Assembly (NCBI GenBank): GCA_013400155.1
Contig: VXBM01000002.1
Coordinates: forward strand, 2,090,409-2,154,408
Length of the DNA stretch: 64,000 nt
Source of the DNA: Helopsaltes ochotensis
Taxonomy: Eukaryota; Chordata; Aves; Passeriformes; Locustellidae
Reading direction: 5' to 3'
The first letter of the stretch is position 1, and the number at the start of each line of letters is the position of its first letter. This document shows positions 1 to 12,889 of this stretch, piece by piece. The position numbers and the translations under genes were made by a program. The notes below the pieces were generated by a model. The model was given only the letters and a program-made list of their open reading frames with translations, had not been told where the DNA came from and made no database searches.

Positions 1-3000
1 ACTGCACAATTCCATATCATGTCATAACTATAACAGAACTTTCACCACCTGTTAAATTTCTGTTTCATTAACAGTCATGCACTTTTGGAATTTGCACTAA
101 AACAAAAGAAATTTTCATGTCTAACCTATAACCACTCACATGAGTAAAGGAGCTTCTCCAAATTCAGATGTCCCTTTCTTGTCCTGAGACATGGCCAAGT
201 ACTGGACATTGTCTTGTGCACTGTTTTCATGTCAATGTGCATGTTCCAATAATCTTTAAGATGGCCATATGAAGATATAAATTTGTGATTTTCAAATGTT
301 TTAGCACTTTATAAAGTATTTGGATTTGCATTTACTATTAGTGTAACATGTGACTTGCAAGGAACTTCAAACATACACCAGGATCCTGAAGTGCAAGGAA
401 TCAGAAAAAACATGGACAAAGTATCTCTGTACAACTGACTCTATGAACTACAAGAAAAGCAAGTAGCTAAAGAGGGGAAACCCGAAAAGCATTGCTCTAA
501 AGTGTCATACACAGAAATAACATTGTCTGTTGATCAGAGTACAGCTCATAACTTAAAAACCTCAAAAGAAATTTAAGGTTTACTTAATTAAAAAAGGGCC
601 ATTTTACACACTCCATATAAATACACTGATGCAGATGAGAGGAGTCACTTTAATCTAATTTTTACGCATCACTGAGAAGTAATACCATACATTTTAACTA
701 CTACCATATCATTTTAAAGAGTAACTAAAACTTCATTTCAATTTTGAAAAGATCCTTTGGATTGAGGCCCTAGAAGGTTGATAATCTTCAGCTATCTTAA
801 ACACAGCTTTTGAAATTAGAATCATGGCTCACCCATGGTTTAGGACTTGTGCCATTTCCTGCTACAACTTTTTTATTTCAAAACATTCCTGTCACTGTTT
901 GGGACAACACTTACACTTCACAGGTGAATTTGACTCTCTATACAGCACTATTTCTACATTAAGCAAACACCTGCTACATTAAATCAGCTGCTTTAATTAG
1001 AATTGGTTTGATTTATTCTAGTTGAGAAATTTGCTGACAAAATTCTGATGTTATTTTCTGTTCAAGGATTAATCTTGAAGCTAACTACTAGTATAGGCCC
1101 TGCTCACAAGTCTGAAAAGAATTAAAAATCCAATAGCATATTTTTCTGTTGGACTAATATAAGGGACTCACCACAATTTGCACCATTAATCTCCACAAAT
1201 GAAAGGACAGATTTTTTTCAGCTGCTGGGGCAGACTCCTGACAATGGAAATCACCTACAGCACCTTCAGAAATGCTTTCCTCCAGAGGTTTGAGAAGCTT
1301 TTGTGCTCTATCTGAACAAACATGGCTTAAAGGCAACATGTGATCCAAGATTTATATAAATTTTCATTAAATTTAAAACTGAATATGCAATGTAATGTTT
1401 TCCAATCACCACCTACTACAGAAGACAGAACAGAGTCACCTAATTTACTCTTCTAGCCCTGGAAATAGAGTGCTTAGTATTCTAGTCTTATACTTCCCAA
1501 ACGCACGACTGCTACTCTGGTATGCAAATCTTAGGAGCCAGGAGATAAAAAATCCCAAAATAACAAAAATGAAGTGACTATGTTTCCTATTTACACACTT
1601 CAGAAAAAAAAAATTCAAATGTGTGTTTCTGTAATTGCTAAAGCAATAAAGATTATTTTCCAACTTTAGTTTCTTTGCAAAGGTGACTATTGCCTCCTTA
1701 TATACCTTCAGAAATGCCACTTCAAATTGTAAGGCCTGCTTGTGTTTTATCATTTAAAATAAAAACATTGTCATGTGAAGTGACTCTCAGATTGGCTCCT
1801 TTCAGACAGGTTATACCCTGTAGTATGCAGATTAACACGTGGCTGTTATTGGAAGACTGACTCATATTGATGGGGCCAAATAAATAAATCATCCTTTCAC
1901 ACCCAAGCTCTTCACTCTTAGAATTCCATTCTCATTGCTTAGGCCTGTAACAGGCTTCCAGGCAAAAGGGAGAAAGAAAAAGCCACTGAAATGGCTGACA
2001 AAGATGTGCACCAGACAAGAAACAAGAAGTTCAGCTGCAGTCAGGCTGTGTTATCAGACTGCAGCTGGAGGTGTGTGCCTCACCCGAGCAGAAGGGCTCT
2101 GCAGTAAGGTAAAGAGCCCTGGGCAGCCCAGTAAAAACCAGCCCAGCCAGGTCTGGCCTGCTGTGTCCTCCTCCCAGGATTCACTGTGGCCTCTCACTAA
2201 ACCCTGCACAGAGCATCCAACCACGCCTGGCACAAATACCAGCCAAGTTTAGGGCAGGATTTCCCAAACTGAGAATTTTAAACAGTACAGAAGTATATAA
2301 ACTTAATGTATACGGTATTAAATTAACCATTTAAGTATGAGATTTAAGGCTTATAGAGCTTTAGCATTTAGGTCATTTGGTTTTCCTTTCAGCATAGTCA
2401 TTCTTAGAAATTTTACATTTGTACAGGACATCTGCTGCTTTCCCTTTAACTTCTGTTGAAGAGACTGTAACAACATTTATTTTTATACTGTTTTTATTTT
2501 ATACTGGGTTTTTTGTATGTCACAAGGACTTTTAAGTAAATGAGTTTGTCACTATAAATGCGTTTTTTGACCTCTCAAGCTTTTGTTTATTTTCTTAAAT
2601 CATAACAAATTTTCTTCAAACAGGATTTCATGACAAAATACAAGAAAATAAAATATAGCAAATAAGACAGAACTGTACAAATTCCTGTCATCTATAATTC
2701 ATTAAAAATACAACACATGCCAAGATGAATGTATTTAATCTCTGCATATTGCAGACAATCTGATTGAACAGAAAAAAGGGGAAAATTATCAAAGGAACAT
2801 AAAGAATCCCAGCTTGTTTAGATGAGCTAACATCTTCCCCAAGACCTATACGGCACCTAACTCTTTATTTTATTCACAAAAGTTCAGATTGTTGGACGAA
2901 CACACATCATCCTCCAGAGAAGGGAAACACACCTGGAATGTATGGTAGGACAAAGTGGCATCTGGTACCATCCACAAACTTCACCTTTTCTCAGCTTTTG

Positions 3001-5285
3001 AAAGTGATTGAAGACTACCCCTGGCACACCATCTTTAGTGAATCCCTCCTCTCCTTTCCCCTGCCACACACAGCTTACAGCTGTGAGGCAGTTTCCAAAA
3101 GTATCAATGCTCAGCAGTTCTAAACACAAACATGCTCTGCATCTCAGATTACATTCTTATGTGCCTGAATTCGAGTATGGCAGCTTTCATCATCTGTTGA
3201 TAGCTTCATTACACAGCTAAGATTAAATGATTTCAAACTGTAAAATTTCCCAAGCAGTACTTGCAATTTGCTCTGAATTGAAGTCAAGTGTGTATGCGCT
3301 ACTGGAATCTGCTGTCAAACCAGTCTGTATCAAATTTTGACTTCTTTTAATATTTCTAATGTAGCTTTCTTATAACCCAATCAAAATAAAAGTAGTATCT
3401 TTTCCACCAGAGTATTTTCAGATACAGAAGGACACAGTATGTTTCTCTCCTTAAAAATCTTCCTACTGCATGTGCAGTCAGCCATGCAAAAGCACGGGAA
3501 GTGGAAGGATCTTATCTAATCACAGCTTCATATTGAATTATCCCAGACAACATAGAGAAGCACAGTACAAGGGTAAAGCACAAAATGAGCGACAGCTTCT
3601 ATGTACACCTAGGCTGAGCATCAGCAGAACTAATGCAGGGTGGAAATCACCTCCCTAGACCGCAAAAACAATTCCATCTTCAAGTTACTAAGAGGAAAAG
3701 CACAAAGGCTGCAAACACCACAGACTCTATTAGACCTGATATACTGTAAGATAAGTGTACAAAGGAGTTGTATCAACCAGAACAGGTGCAACAAACTATT
3801 CAATTCAGCATCACTGCCCCTAAAAACTGATTGACTGAATTGACTATATTCTCAGCTGGGTTTTGCCTGACAGGCAGAGCCACTGACTAAAAAAAGAATA
3901 AAAATTATTCATCTGAAAAAGAACAAAAATACAGGAACCTATAAGAAAAATAAGCTTTCCAAAGAATGGGATCCAGTTTTACAAAAACATCCTTTTTTTA
4001 AGCTAATAAAAGAAAAATCTTTCTGGGAAAAAATCAGGTGAATTAAGAGCTCTCCAAACAGTGACCTCAAAGCTTGCAGCACACCTGCTGCACAGCACAG
4101 CTCTGTCACCAACAAACTGAAGCTATGGCTTCTCCATAATCAAATAATATCCAGCCTTTTGAACTAGAAATCATGAACTTCTAAATCCTGGCCAAGTGTA
4201 GAAGGACAAACAAGTAATATTTAAAATATCTGGCTTCTGTTAAAATGTAATCACCCTGCCGATAAAATAAAAAGGGTACAACCATGCAGGCGATAATTCT
4301 TTCTGGAAAACCTTTTGTTTACCCTAGAAAAGATTATGATTTGATCTCTTTGGCAGATACTAAGACAGAACTTTGTTCCTTCAGTAATGACAGTTAGAGC
4401 TATGATCACACATAAAACTGACAGTAATCAGAATACATTTATACTTGAAAAAGTGAGAAACTACTCTTCAAAACTGACATAAAACCACACAAAATCTTCC
4501 TTTTGTAATAAGTTCTTGGATTCACTGATCAGCCAGTACACACATTTTATACTTATTCACTCTTTCCCCCACCGTTTTCTGGGCCGCTTCACCAGCTGCC
4601 TGCAGGGGAACAGAGCCTTTGCAATAGCTACTGTAATAAACGTAAAAAGGATTCTTGTGGCTGCTTCTGAGTGCTGAGGAGAAATGCTATAAAGAGCAGC
4701 TCTTCCCCCAGCATCTGTACTGCACCAGGCTGTAGAGCTAGGAAACATCCTATAACCCTTCACAAACGGAAGCTCATGTCCTGATCCACTCACAAAGCCC
4801 TCACTTGACTCTGCAAGTCACCTCTACCCACCCCACACTCAGCCATGTAAAGGGCAAAATTGTATCACTCCTAATCACTTTCCTGTGGATATAAACCAGG
4901 ACAAAGATGCATTTTCTTTATGCAGCAGTTTGGATTTTGTTACACGTGCACCGCACCAGTGCTTCTGCCTAGCTGAACACAGAAGATACTCCAATATACA
5001 TGTGAAATTAATTAGTTTCATACTAATCTATAATTCCCACTGCAAGAAAAAATGCAGAAGAAAAAGATGGCACACAGAGTACTCAACTTGATGATAAAGC
5101 TTTTCAATTTTGCTTTCTGGGGAAATTGGCACAAAGCTCACTAATCCCACAGCCATTCCCTGTTACGCTGCTTTCACGGTGTTCCAGCATAATCAGATAA
5201 TTAGATTTCCTAGCACAGACATTACAAAGTTGATTGATGCTTTTCCCTGACTCCGCTCGTCAATTCCCCTTGTGCTGCTGGCAAG
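1..5285. other. No confident exon; probably intron of the plus-strand gene
   Basis: AT-rich sequence without a convincing exon. I looked for open stretches joined to a good acceptor and donor on the plus strand, because the gene with exons at 5,286 and 5,691 should continue upstream. I found only isolated splice-like motifs, such as an acceptor at 3,411 with a donor-like site 26 bp later. A locally GC-richer patch at about 2,030-2,250 has an open plus frame but no family signature. The upstream exons of the left gene are therefore either missed or outside the window. Confidence 0.4.
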
Positions 5286-5341
5286 TCTGAGCAGAATCTG
5301 GACATAGATAAGCAACTGCATTCTAGATCCTCTCAAACAAA
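5286..5341 (+). CDS. MYO9A: Penultimate coding exon of a convergent plus-strand gene, possibly MYO9A
   Basis: This short exon follows a strong pyrimidine tract (5,241-5,279) ending in GCAAG and is closed by the donor AAA|GTAAGA at 5,342. Its frame reads SEQNLDIDKQLHSRSSQT and ends two bases into a codon. The first base of the exon at 5,691 completes that codon as Lys, and the open frame continues as RQTVPPYESM. The agreement of phase, donor and acceptor over a 349-bp intron is the main support. An alternative acceptor at 5,294 would shorten the exon by three codons (SEQ). An in-frame TGA at 5,235-5,237 limits upstream extension. The MYO9A name is inferred from vertebrate gene order (THSD4 tail-to-tail with MYO9A) and was not verified by alignment. 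Confidence 0.5.
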
Positions 5342-5690
5342 GTAAGATAGCTGTGGAAGATTTTTATCTTTTTAATTTTTGCTCTTACTAGAAATATAAA
5401 ACCTTACCTCCTGAGGAGTTAGTGGTCAGCTCATGGATCATTGCTTCATATGCAACATTAGGATTTCCCCATCCACGTGGATCACTTGAAGTTCAATGCA
5501 GCTCAAAATAATCTCACATTTTAGTGAGTTCCAGTTTCTGAAACTCTTCAGCCTTTTAAAGTGTAAACTATTGAGGATAAACAGCATTTCTGATCAAACT
5601 TTCACTCCTTTTCTTAGTCTCTTACACAAATACTGTATTCTCCAACTACAGACTTTGAGTTAATTTACTAATGTATTTTCTGAATTCCAG

Positions 5691-5883
5691 AAGACAAACT
5701 GTTCCTCCTTATGAGTCTATGTCCATACCCACAGAACTGCTCAGCCCCTCTTCTGAGCTTAATGATGTAGCTGATTCAAGGATTAGAGCAAACTCACTAA
5801 AGACAAAAATAAAGCAACTCAAGGATGAGATACCGAGTTTAACTCCTATGAGCCCCATAGAAATTAAGAATGCTGGTGGATAA
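5691..5883 (+). CDS. MYO9A: Terminal coding exon with stop codon, possibly the MYO9A C-terminus
   Basis: The acceptor TTCTGAATTCCAG ends at 5,690 and has a good branch-point-like TTACTAAT about 24 bases upstream. One base completes a split codon, then 63 sense codons run to TAA at 5,881-5,883. The peptide has a Pro/Ser-rich start (TVPPYESMSIPTELLSPSSE), a basic helical middle (SRIRANSLKTKIKQLKDEI) and a short tail ending IEIKNAGG. The helical part could form a short coiled coil. MYO9A is an unconventional myosin with a RhoGAP domain in its tail that turns off Rho; this would be the non-catalytic tip of that tail. What is seen is a phase-consistent terminal exon. The gene name is inference from gene order. 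The exon points toward THSD4, so the two genes converge. Confidence 0.55.
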
Positions 5884-8800
5884 TAAGTCACATTTGGCAC
5901 AGTGTGTTGGGATACTTTTTCACAAAAATTATACTCACAAAGAAAAAATACTCAAGTATGACTGATAAAATACAGTGGTCTATGTTGGGGTTTTTTTTGC
6001 CTTAAACCTTATAATTTTTGCACAGGACTATTGTCCAAACAGGCCTGTTGTAAAATCAGTTTATAACTAGTTCTAGCATCTGAGGAACACAATCACAGCT
6101 GACAAACTCAATCAGCTACTTGATCAGATACCACACCAAATTGGTGAACTTAAGCAATCTACATGCCTGAACAAGAAAACAAATAGACCAAGTCCCACAT
6201 TTTTTATAAACTTGAAACAGAATTTTAAGAATCAAGAAAAGAGAGCAAGGGCAAAGCCTCTAGCCTGGAGAAAAAGCCACGTTCTGTAAGAGCCACATGA
6301 TATTAAATAGCATTTGAACAAACTAAACCACACCACCTGCAGCAAGGGTGAGCTCTTCCAGCTGAGGATCACAACCACTAGAGGAGGGTGAGGCCTCGTT
6401 GAAACAAAGAGAAAGCACCTGTGCCACAGGACACTGGAGTAAAACAAAATAAAAGGAATAAAGCTCAAACCTCCAATGCATGGAAAAGCAAAACTTCCCA
6501 AATAAACATTTGTGCTGAGAGGTGCTAGAAAAGCACAAAACTCCACAGCTAACATCAGTGTGAATTTAGCTCTCACAGCAGCTCTTAGATTTGACTCTTG
6601 AACAGCCCCAGGTGAAGACTTCTATCTGGCCAGGCACTGAAGCTTTCTATTAAAGTCACATATGGGGAGAGGAGGGAGGGACATACAATTAGTACAGTGT
6701 ATCTGACTGAGGTGGACTCACCAAATGTTATTCAGATTATTTTAAAAAAATAGATTAACAGACTTCCTTGTTTAAAAGAAATATGAACATATAAGTATGA
6801 ATCCTTATTTTTATTTTTCAAACCAGAGCAGTCATTACTCAAATGCTACAGTTTGTAAAGCCTTGACCAACCTCTAGAAATATCTCTAGCAACCAGAATT
6901 AAAGACTGAATTGTTTCACAGATTTATTTTTATTACTTACTGTCTCTGTTAAGGTGTTTTCTGTTTGGTACACTGAGTTCTACTCTGTTCAACACAATCT
7001 TATACTGCACAGTTTGGATAGTCAGTTAAAAATTCAGAAGAAATGATGACTACCAATTTCAGCTGGGTTCAATTGGGTTAGGCTGCAATGGAACCAAAGG
7101 GGTTCCAGAATGGAACCTGAGTCCTATCCCGCAGCTGGCATTCAACACTTAGTTAATGAAGCATAATTGCAACTATCAATCTATCGGTTGTTTAACTGCA
7201 ACTATCATTTGTTTCTGCTTTCCATGGCACATAAGGGATTAGCTTTTATTATAAATTATTTACAAATGCTAAACCCCTTGCATCAAATCTGCAAGCCTTT
7301 ACTGGCAAGATGCACAATGAACAATAGGTATTTTACTCATTTAAAATTCTAAAAGTATTACTTTGGCTTTTTTTTTTTTTCAAATTAAGATCACAGTGTC
7401 AAGGTTTATTATAATTATTGTTCTTCATTTACAAAGAAAGACCACAACGACACACTTTTGATTCTCCAGAGAGTAACACAGCTGCAACTCATAGCAGTTT
7501 GAAAATGTAGACATTATGTTTGGGGATAAAGTCATCACCTGTAGGTAGCATGTTGGAATGAATAAGTAATTAGTTTGAGATAGTACTTTAAGGAATATCA
7601 TTGTGAGTTCATTTAGATACTTGCCAGCAACAGCAGCTGCTTTTTAAAATTCAATAAAAACATCTGAAAAAAAAATCTTGTTTTTTAAAAAAAAAAAAAA
7701 TTCTGGACTAGGAGTTCTCCAGAACAACCTAGAGAAAAATCCATTTTAATTCCCTGAATCACTGGCATGCATCCATCTGTTGATATGTCATGAATTGTGT
7801 TACCAAACTGTGTAGTTGTCTCAAATGATGTCAGAATATACACTGTAAGAAAAAGAAGGAAATATTTTTTTTCCTGGATAACTTTTGGGCCCCTCTACTT
7901 TCTCTTGCCGTTTTACCACAGCCACCTGCAATGGAAACAGATCTTGCACTAACAAGCTCCAAGCTCCCTCAAGAGTAGTCTCAGCAAAGTTCTCCATGAA
8001 ATTACAAAAATGCTGTGCATCCCAAAGCATGAGCTTATAACTCTAATTTTAAGATATCTTTGTAGAAGATTTCTGAATTTAGTGGTATGATCACAATTTT
8101 AAGAGATTTTGCAATATTGCAGTAACACCGTTAAGAAATAACCAGAAACTACCTATGAGAAGAAGGGAACAATGAAACTTGCACTAATATTCTCCAGAAG
8201 CGCAAAGATGCCGTGGCAACACAGACGCATATTTGCCAAGATCAAGTACTTGATGAAACTTGATTCTGGATCAACCAGCTGTAGCTTTGCATCTCTTATC
8301 TATAAATAAATATTTCAGCTACTTAATACCTGAAAGTTGTCACAGCACAGTTACTCTGTTAAACACAATCCCTTACAAGGAGCTTTTCTCAGGTCTGATT
8401 TATGACCATTACTATATTTTACTTTCAAAATCATCCGATACACAAATTAATATTTTCGCAATACAGCTTCTTCAGATGCAAGAAGTGCCAAAACCTGCAT
8501 TGGGAAATCTGTAAATAAATCTATATCCCCTTTGTTCAAAAAGATTTGTTGAGCCACAGTCCTTTGTACTCTAAGGTAAAGAAGACACTGTTCAGAAAAT
8601 GCTGCATGGCAATGCAATACCCTTGGTATAAATGTTACGGAGATATCAGCCACAGCCTGGTTTTGCTATATTATTATGACAATGAAAAAAAGCAAGCAAT
8701 ACCAAGAGGCAATGCTTTCTTACAGATGCTGCTAAAATAATCAGGCAGTTTAAAAGTTCGAACAAAAGCCAACAAAAATCTAATGCAGCTCTCCGAGGGC

Positions 8801-10388
8801 TATTTAAGTGCACGCTGGCTACAGAACCATCTCTGCTTCAGAACTGAGAAAACACTCGGCAAGGAATCCACAGGAAAGGATAGAAATCTCTGCAGTTGGA
8901 AATTATACTATTTATAGAAGTTGCTCTTTGGATCATTTGCTGTGTGGAAAGACGCATGCAAAGACCCAGCCCTCAGTTCTTCAGCAACTTTCCCTGGGGT
9001 CTGTGTGTGCAGGGCTTATGGCAAGAGTTTTTCTTTGTACAGTATGGAAACCAAGTTAAGTTCTCACAAAACAGTGTGAAACACAGCAAGTTCTTGTCCC
9101 TGAACTGCTTCAAAAAGTTTATTTTTTCATTTAGCTTCCAAACAACATTCTCACCTCTTTTAACACAATGGTTGGGAGGTTGGTTTTGTGAGAGACAGAA
9201 GAAGAAAACATTCCTATGAAAACCTTATGAAAAAGAAAGCAAATTAAGGATTTTTTTTCTGGTTTTTTGGGGGGTGGTAACATGGCGGTGTTACAAATCT
9301 GATTCAGACAAATAAACTTATTACCCACTGTGGTAAAACATTCTGTACTTCAGATTTGTATGAGGAAGGAAAGTGTTATATTCTTATTATTACTGTGTAC
9401 TAATAAAAGAAAACAGAAATCATCTGCCTGACCCATAATGCTGATTAGAACCTTCCCTAGCAAAAAAGCTCTGGATTACTGACAGAGAGGGCACTGGGAG
9501 ACTCAGTACTCCCCCAGCCCTTTGACAGTGCTATTACAAGGCTCTTCCACTGGTTCAAGAGAATTTCTTGTCAAGTTTCTTCAGTATGAAATGGGCAAGG
9601 CACTGTTAAAAGATTTTCCGTTTCCAACTTCCAATTTTTGGAAAGCATAGTGCAATGTTTTAAAAATGAAAGGCACTGTACAAGGAAAACTCTGCTACTT
9701 CTCAAGCATAGTTAAATGTTGCCCCAAGATGAAAAATAAAACAAGAAGATAGTTACAAAAAACAACAGCAAAACAACCCAAAATATACTGTTCCCTTTGA
9801 TATTAGCTGAAATTGTCATTTGACTGTCGGATATGAGGCACCTTCAATCTCAATTGCAGCTAATATTTTCTAACTGAAAAGCCACAAAATATATGCTAAT
9901 AGAAATCTAAAATAGAAAGTTGCAGAGGAAACATAATTCCATCTCCTGTGTAATAATCTTAATTCCAGCTGTGGAAATGATTGTTTTTCTTAATGGCATT
10001 AACTTAAATGGAAATGAAAGGATCACGTTTTATTTCAAAATTCTCTTAGCTTTGCTTCCAGTGCCTGAAGGAAACTTGCTGCCTCAGACTAAATCCATCT
10101 ACGTCAAGTATAAGGGAAGTGATCTTCTCATACAAGTGCCCTGCATGAGCACAGACTCCGAAATTGAAAGCATCTAAGCCTTGGAATGAAATTCCTACCG
10201 AACTTTTCAGCTGCTGGTGATAATTGCAGGGAAACAAAAGGTTGCACCCACAGAGTAGGCAGAGCTTGAGATGTATTCAGTTCAAAGCACATTCAAATAT
10301 TACTGGGCAGTTTTGTACTGTGCAGGACACTGAGCCACAAAAGGTTGGTATGCAACTGAAGTACATGTGTTTAAATAAAAGATCCCAG

Positions 10389-10420
10389 GATACTAAATTT
10401 ATCATGATACTAAATTTATC
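10389..10420. repeat. Short tandem direct repeat, two copies of a 15-mer
   Basis: GATACTAAATTTATC occurs at 10,389-10,403 and again at 10,406-10,420, with AT between the copies (period 17). This is a recent local duplication with no evident function. Confidence 0.9.
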
Positions 10421-12871
10421 TAGATGAAAATATTGACAATACTTACCAAAATTCTTCAAGTCACTTTCAAATGAGTGACAGATTTTAGTTTCCTGTAAAT
10501 ATTAATAAGCTTAAACCGAAAAGTAAAACTGTTCTATTTTGGTAAAAAGTGACTTTGCATCTCCCACAGAATACCATGAGGCTGTAGAGCCAGACTGAAA
10601 GAAGTAAACTAGCTGATAACTACTTTCAAATATTTTATTGCAATCTTACTCTGAGTGATAAAAAGGAAGATGCAAGTGCTGTATCACGTGCAGCTATGCT
10701 GGCATTATTCTCAATAAATCCAAGCAGCCTCATACTGGATTATACAACGTCTTCCCAGCACAGCACTGAAAAGACGCTAAATGTGCTGACATTGTTTTAG
10801 TGCGGAGAAACTATGACTTTACAGCTGGAAGCAGGGGATGGGAAGGCAGTCATTCCCTCTGCATTTCTAAAAGAAAAATTACCAGTTTTCAGCAGCAGAA
10901 AAGGAATGGCAGAAGTGGCAACTGAGCTTTATAGCACTCTAGGTCTGATCAGTCGTTGCTCATGTGGACAGCCAAGTGCTTCAACCTTTTTGCTAAAAAC
11001 GTGCATCATCACATGGAAAAGTGACAAACTGGGAACCAATGGGCCTACCCTAAAATGTTCTGAAAGAAACCTTGCAAAAATCTTACAACAGAAGAGAAAT
11101 CTGTATCTTTGCATAAACACCACAGAAATTCCCATCCAAAGAATGGCACATCCCAGCAGTTTGTGAGGGACTGTTGTTTGAATTATATTTCTTTTGCTGT
11201 TTAAGAAATATCTATGGACTGAAAACTCAGCCTGCAAAAGACAGAAAATGCATGCAAGGAATTAGGAATCTTGCAAGCAAGATTCTATAACAAACGGGCA
11301 GGGAAGAGTAGTTTAAAGCAATACAGACTTTTGGCTGAAAAACTGAGCACATCCAAAGGAAATTTCAGCCTGTGGTTTCCCAGGCCAGACATCCAAGTTC
11401 AACTCCTGCATGACAAGAGCTTGTTCCTAACAAGGAACAGAGTCCTCTAGAAGATATAGGGCCAGAGGATTGACCTTTCATAACTAGAGTGCACTTCCTA
11501 TACACATGTATTTTAAAATACATAATCATGGAAAAAAATCCCAAAATAAAAAACAAAAAAAAAACCACAAAAAAAATATCCCTGATGTGGAATATGAGTC
11601 TAGGTGAATGATAATTGAACTATTGTCCTTTAGCAAGAAACAAGTTCTCCTTTCAGAGCTCATTAAAATCAGAAGAAATTGCATGCTCTTAGCAAGGGGA
11701 GATTGCATATAAATTTTGTCTACTTACCCATTCCTGCCAGCTCCCCAATCAAAACAAGAGTCTTTTCTGAGAGCATCCCCCCGCTCTGAATATGCCTATT
11801 TCCCAAAATTAAGCACAGCTCATTGCCTATTTTACGGGACACAGAGCACCCAAGACAAACAGAATCTTTATTGTTCTTATCATTACTGCTGTACTGTACA
11901 TTAAAGAAGAAGTTTTAAAAGACTGCTTAGTCCATCTTCCTGTCCTGAAGCAAGATTCAAAAATAGAGGCCTTATCCTGCATCAGTTGCATCATATCCCC
12001 CTGGTCAGAAAATAATTCTGTCATTTACACATAGTAACTGCCATCTTTTTTCTTGAAAATTGAGTTGCTTTTTTCCCCCTTATCCTCGCAAGACTCTCTT
12101 ATTGATCACTAGCCTCCTAATGATCAAAATAATTAAATCAAATACTTATCACACTGTGGACTGTTAAATCCATGTCCAGGCTTTCCTTCTAGAGTAAACA
12201 AACATAATTAGCTAAAAAATCTCTTATAGTGGATAGAGAAAAATATATTTATTTTCATTTCCCCTTTTCAGTCTCCTTTCAGATCTCCCACAGTATTTTC
12301 CATGTGACACACAATTTAAGTGTAGATCTTGTTAACATTACTGAGAGGGAAATCGCTATTCTTGCATGAACTCATCTTGGTAAGAAAAAAACACTGCTGG
12401 AAGTGTTACCTGTAATTAATTATTCAGTTTGATTTTTTGTAATTCTTCAGTTTACATTTGCTCATTACATTTTGCATTCCAAGTGCAGTATTTTAGAATG
12501 TAACCTTTCTTTCTCTACTGAATTTCATTGATTTCATATTACATTTGCAGTTCACAGTTCAGCTTTCCAATCTTGCCCTTAAAACTTCTTGCATAAAACA
12601 TGGAGATTGAATATGTATTCACAGAATTACACATTGGCAAGAATGAGGAAGTTAAGAATCGAATCCACTGTCCACGTCTCCCACACATGTGATCTGTTGC
12701 ACTCATTCTTCTTAAAAAAAGAAGTATTTTGTGCTCTGCATCAAAGACCCATAGTTGAAATAACCAACCCAGTACAACAGCATAACATAGCAATTTATAT
12801 CAAGAAAAGACAGGGTAAATTGAACACTTTTAGGATTTTTTTTTTGTATGCTAAGGAAGATTATCCCAAAT

Positions 12872-12889
12872 AAAAAAAAAAAAAAAAAA
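12872..12889. repeat. Poly(A) run of 18
   Basis: An uninterrupted A18 follows TTATCCCAAAT. No retrotransposon body is recognisable immediately upstream, so it is either a simple repeat or the tail of a short unrecognised insertion. Confidence 0.9.

Noticed and set aside
5408..5484. Possible minus-strand exon with a strong donor (CAGGAG|GTAAGG) and an open frame starting DPRGWGNPNVAYEAMI
   Set aside because: The acceptor is poor, with no pyrimidine tract. The open stretch is only about 25 codons and no partner exon in phase was found. It also lies in the intron of the better-supported plus-strand gene.
6232..6576. Minus-strand open frame of 114 codons, hydrophobic
   Set aside because: No splice sites or family resemblance. 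It is rich in Phe, Leu and Ser as expected for the complement of A-rich DNA, and it lies in the probable 3'UTR of the left gene.
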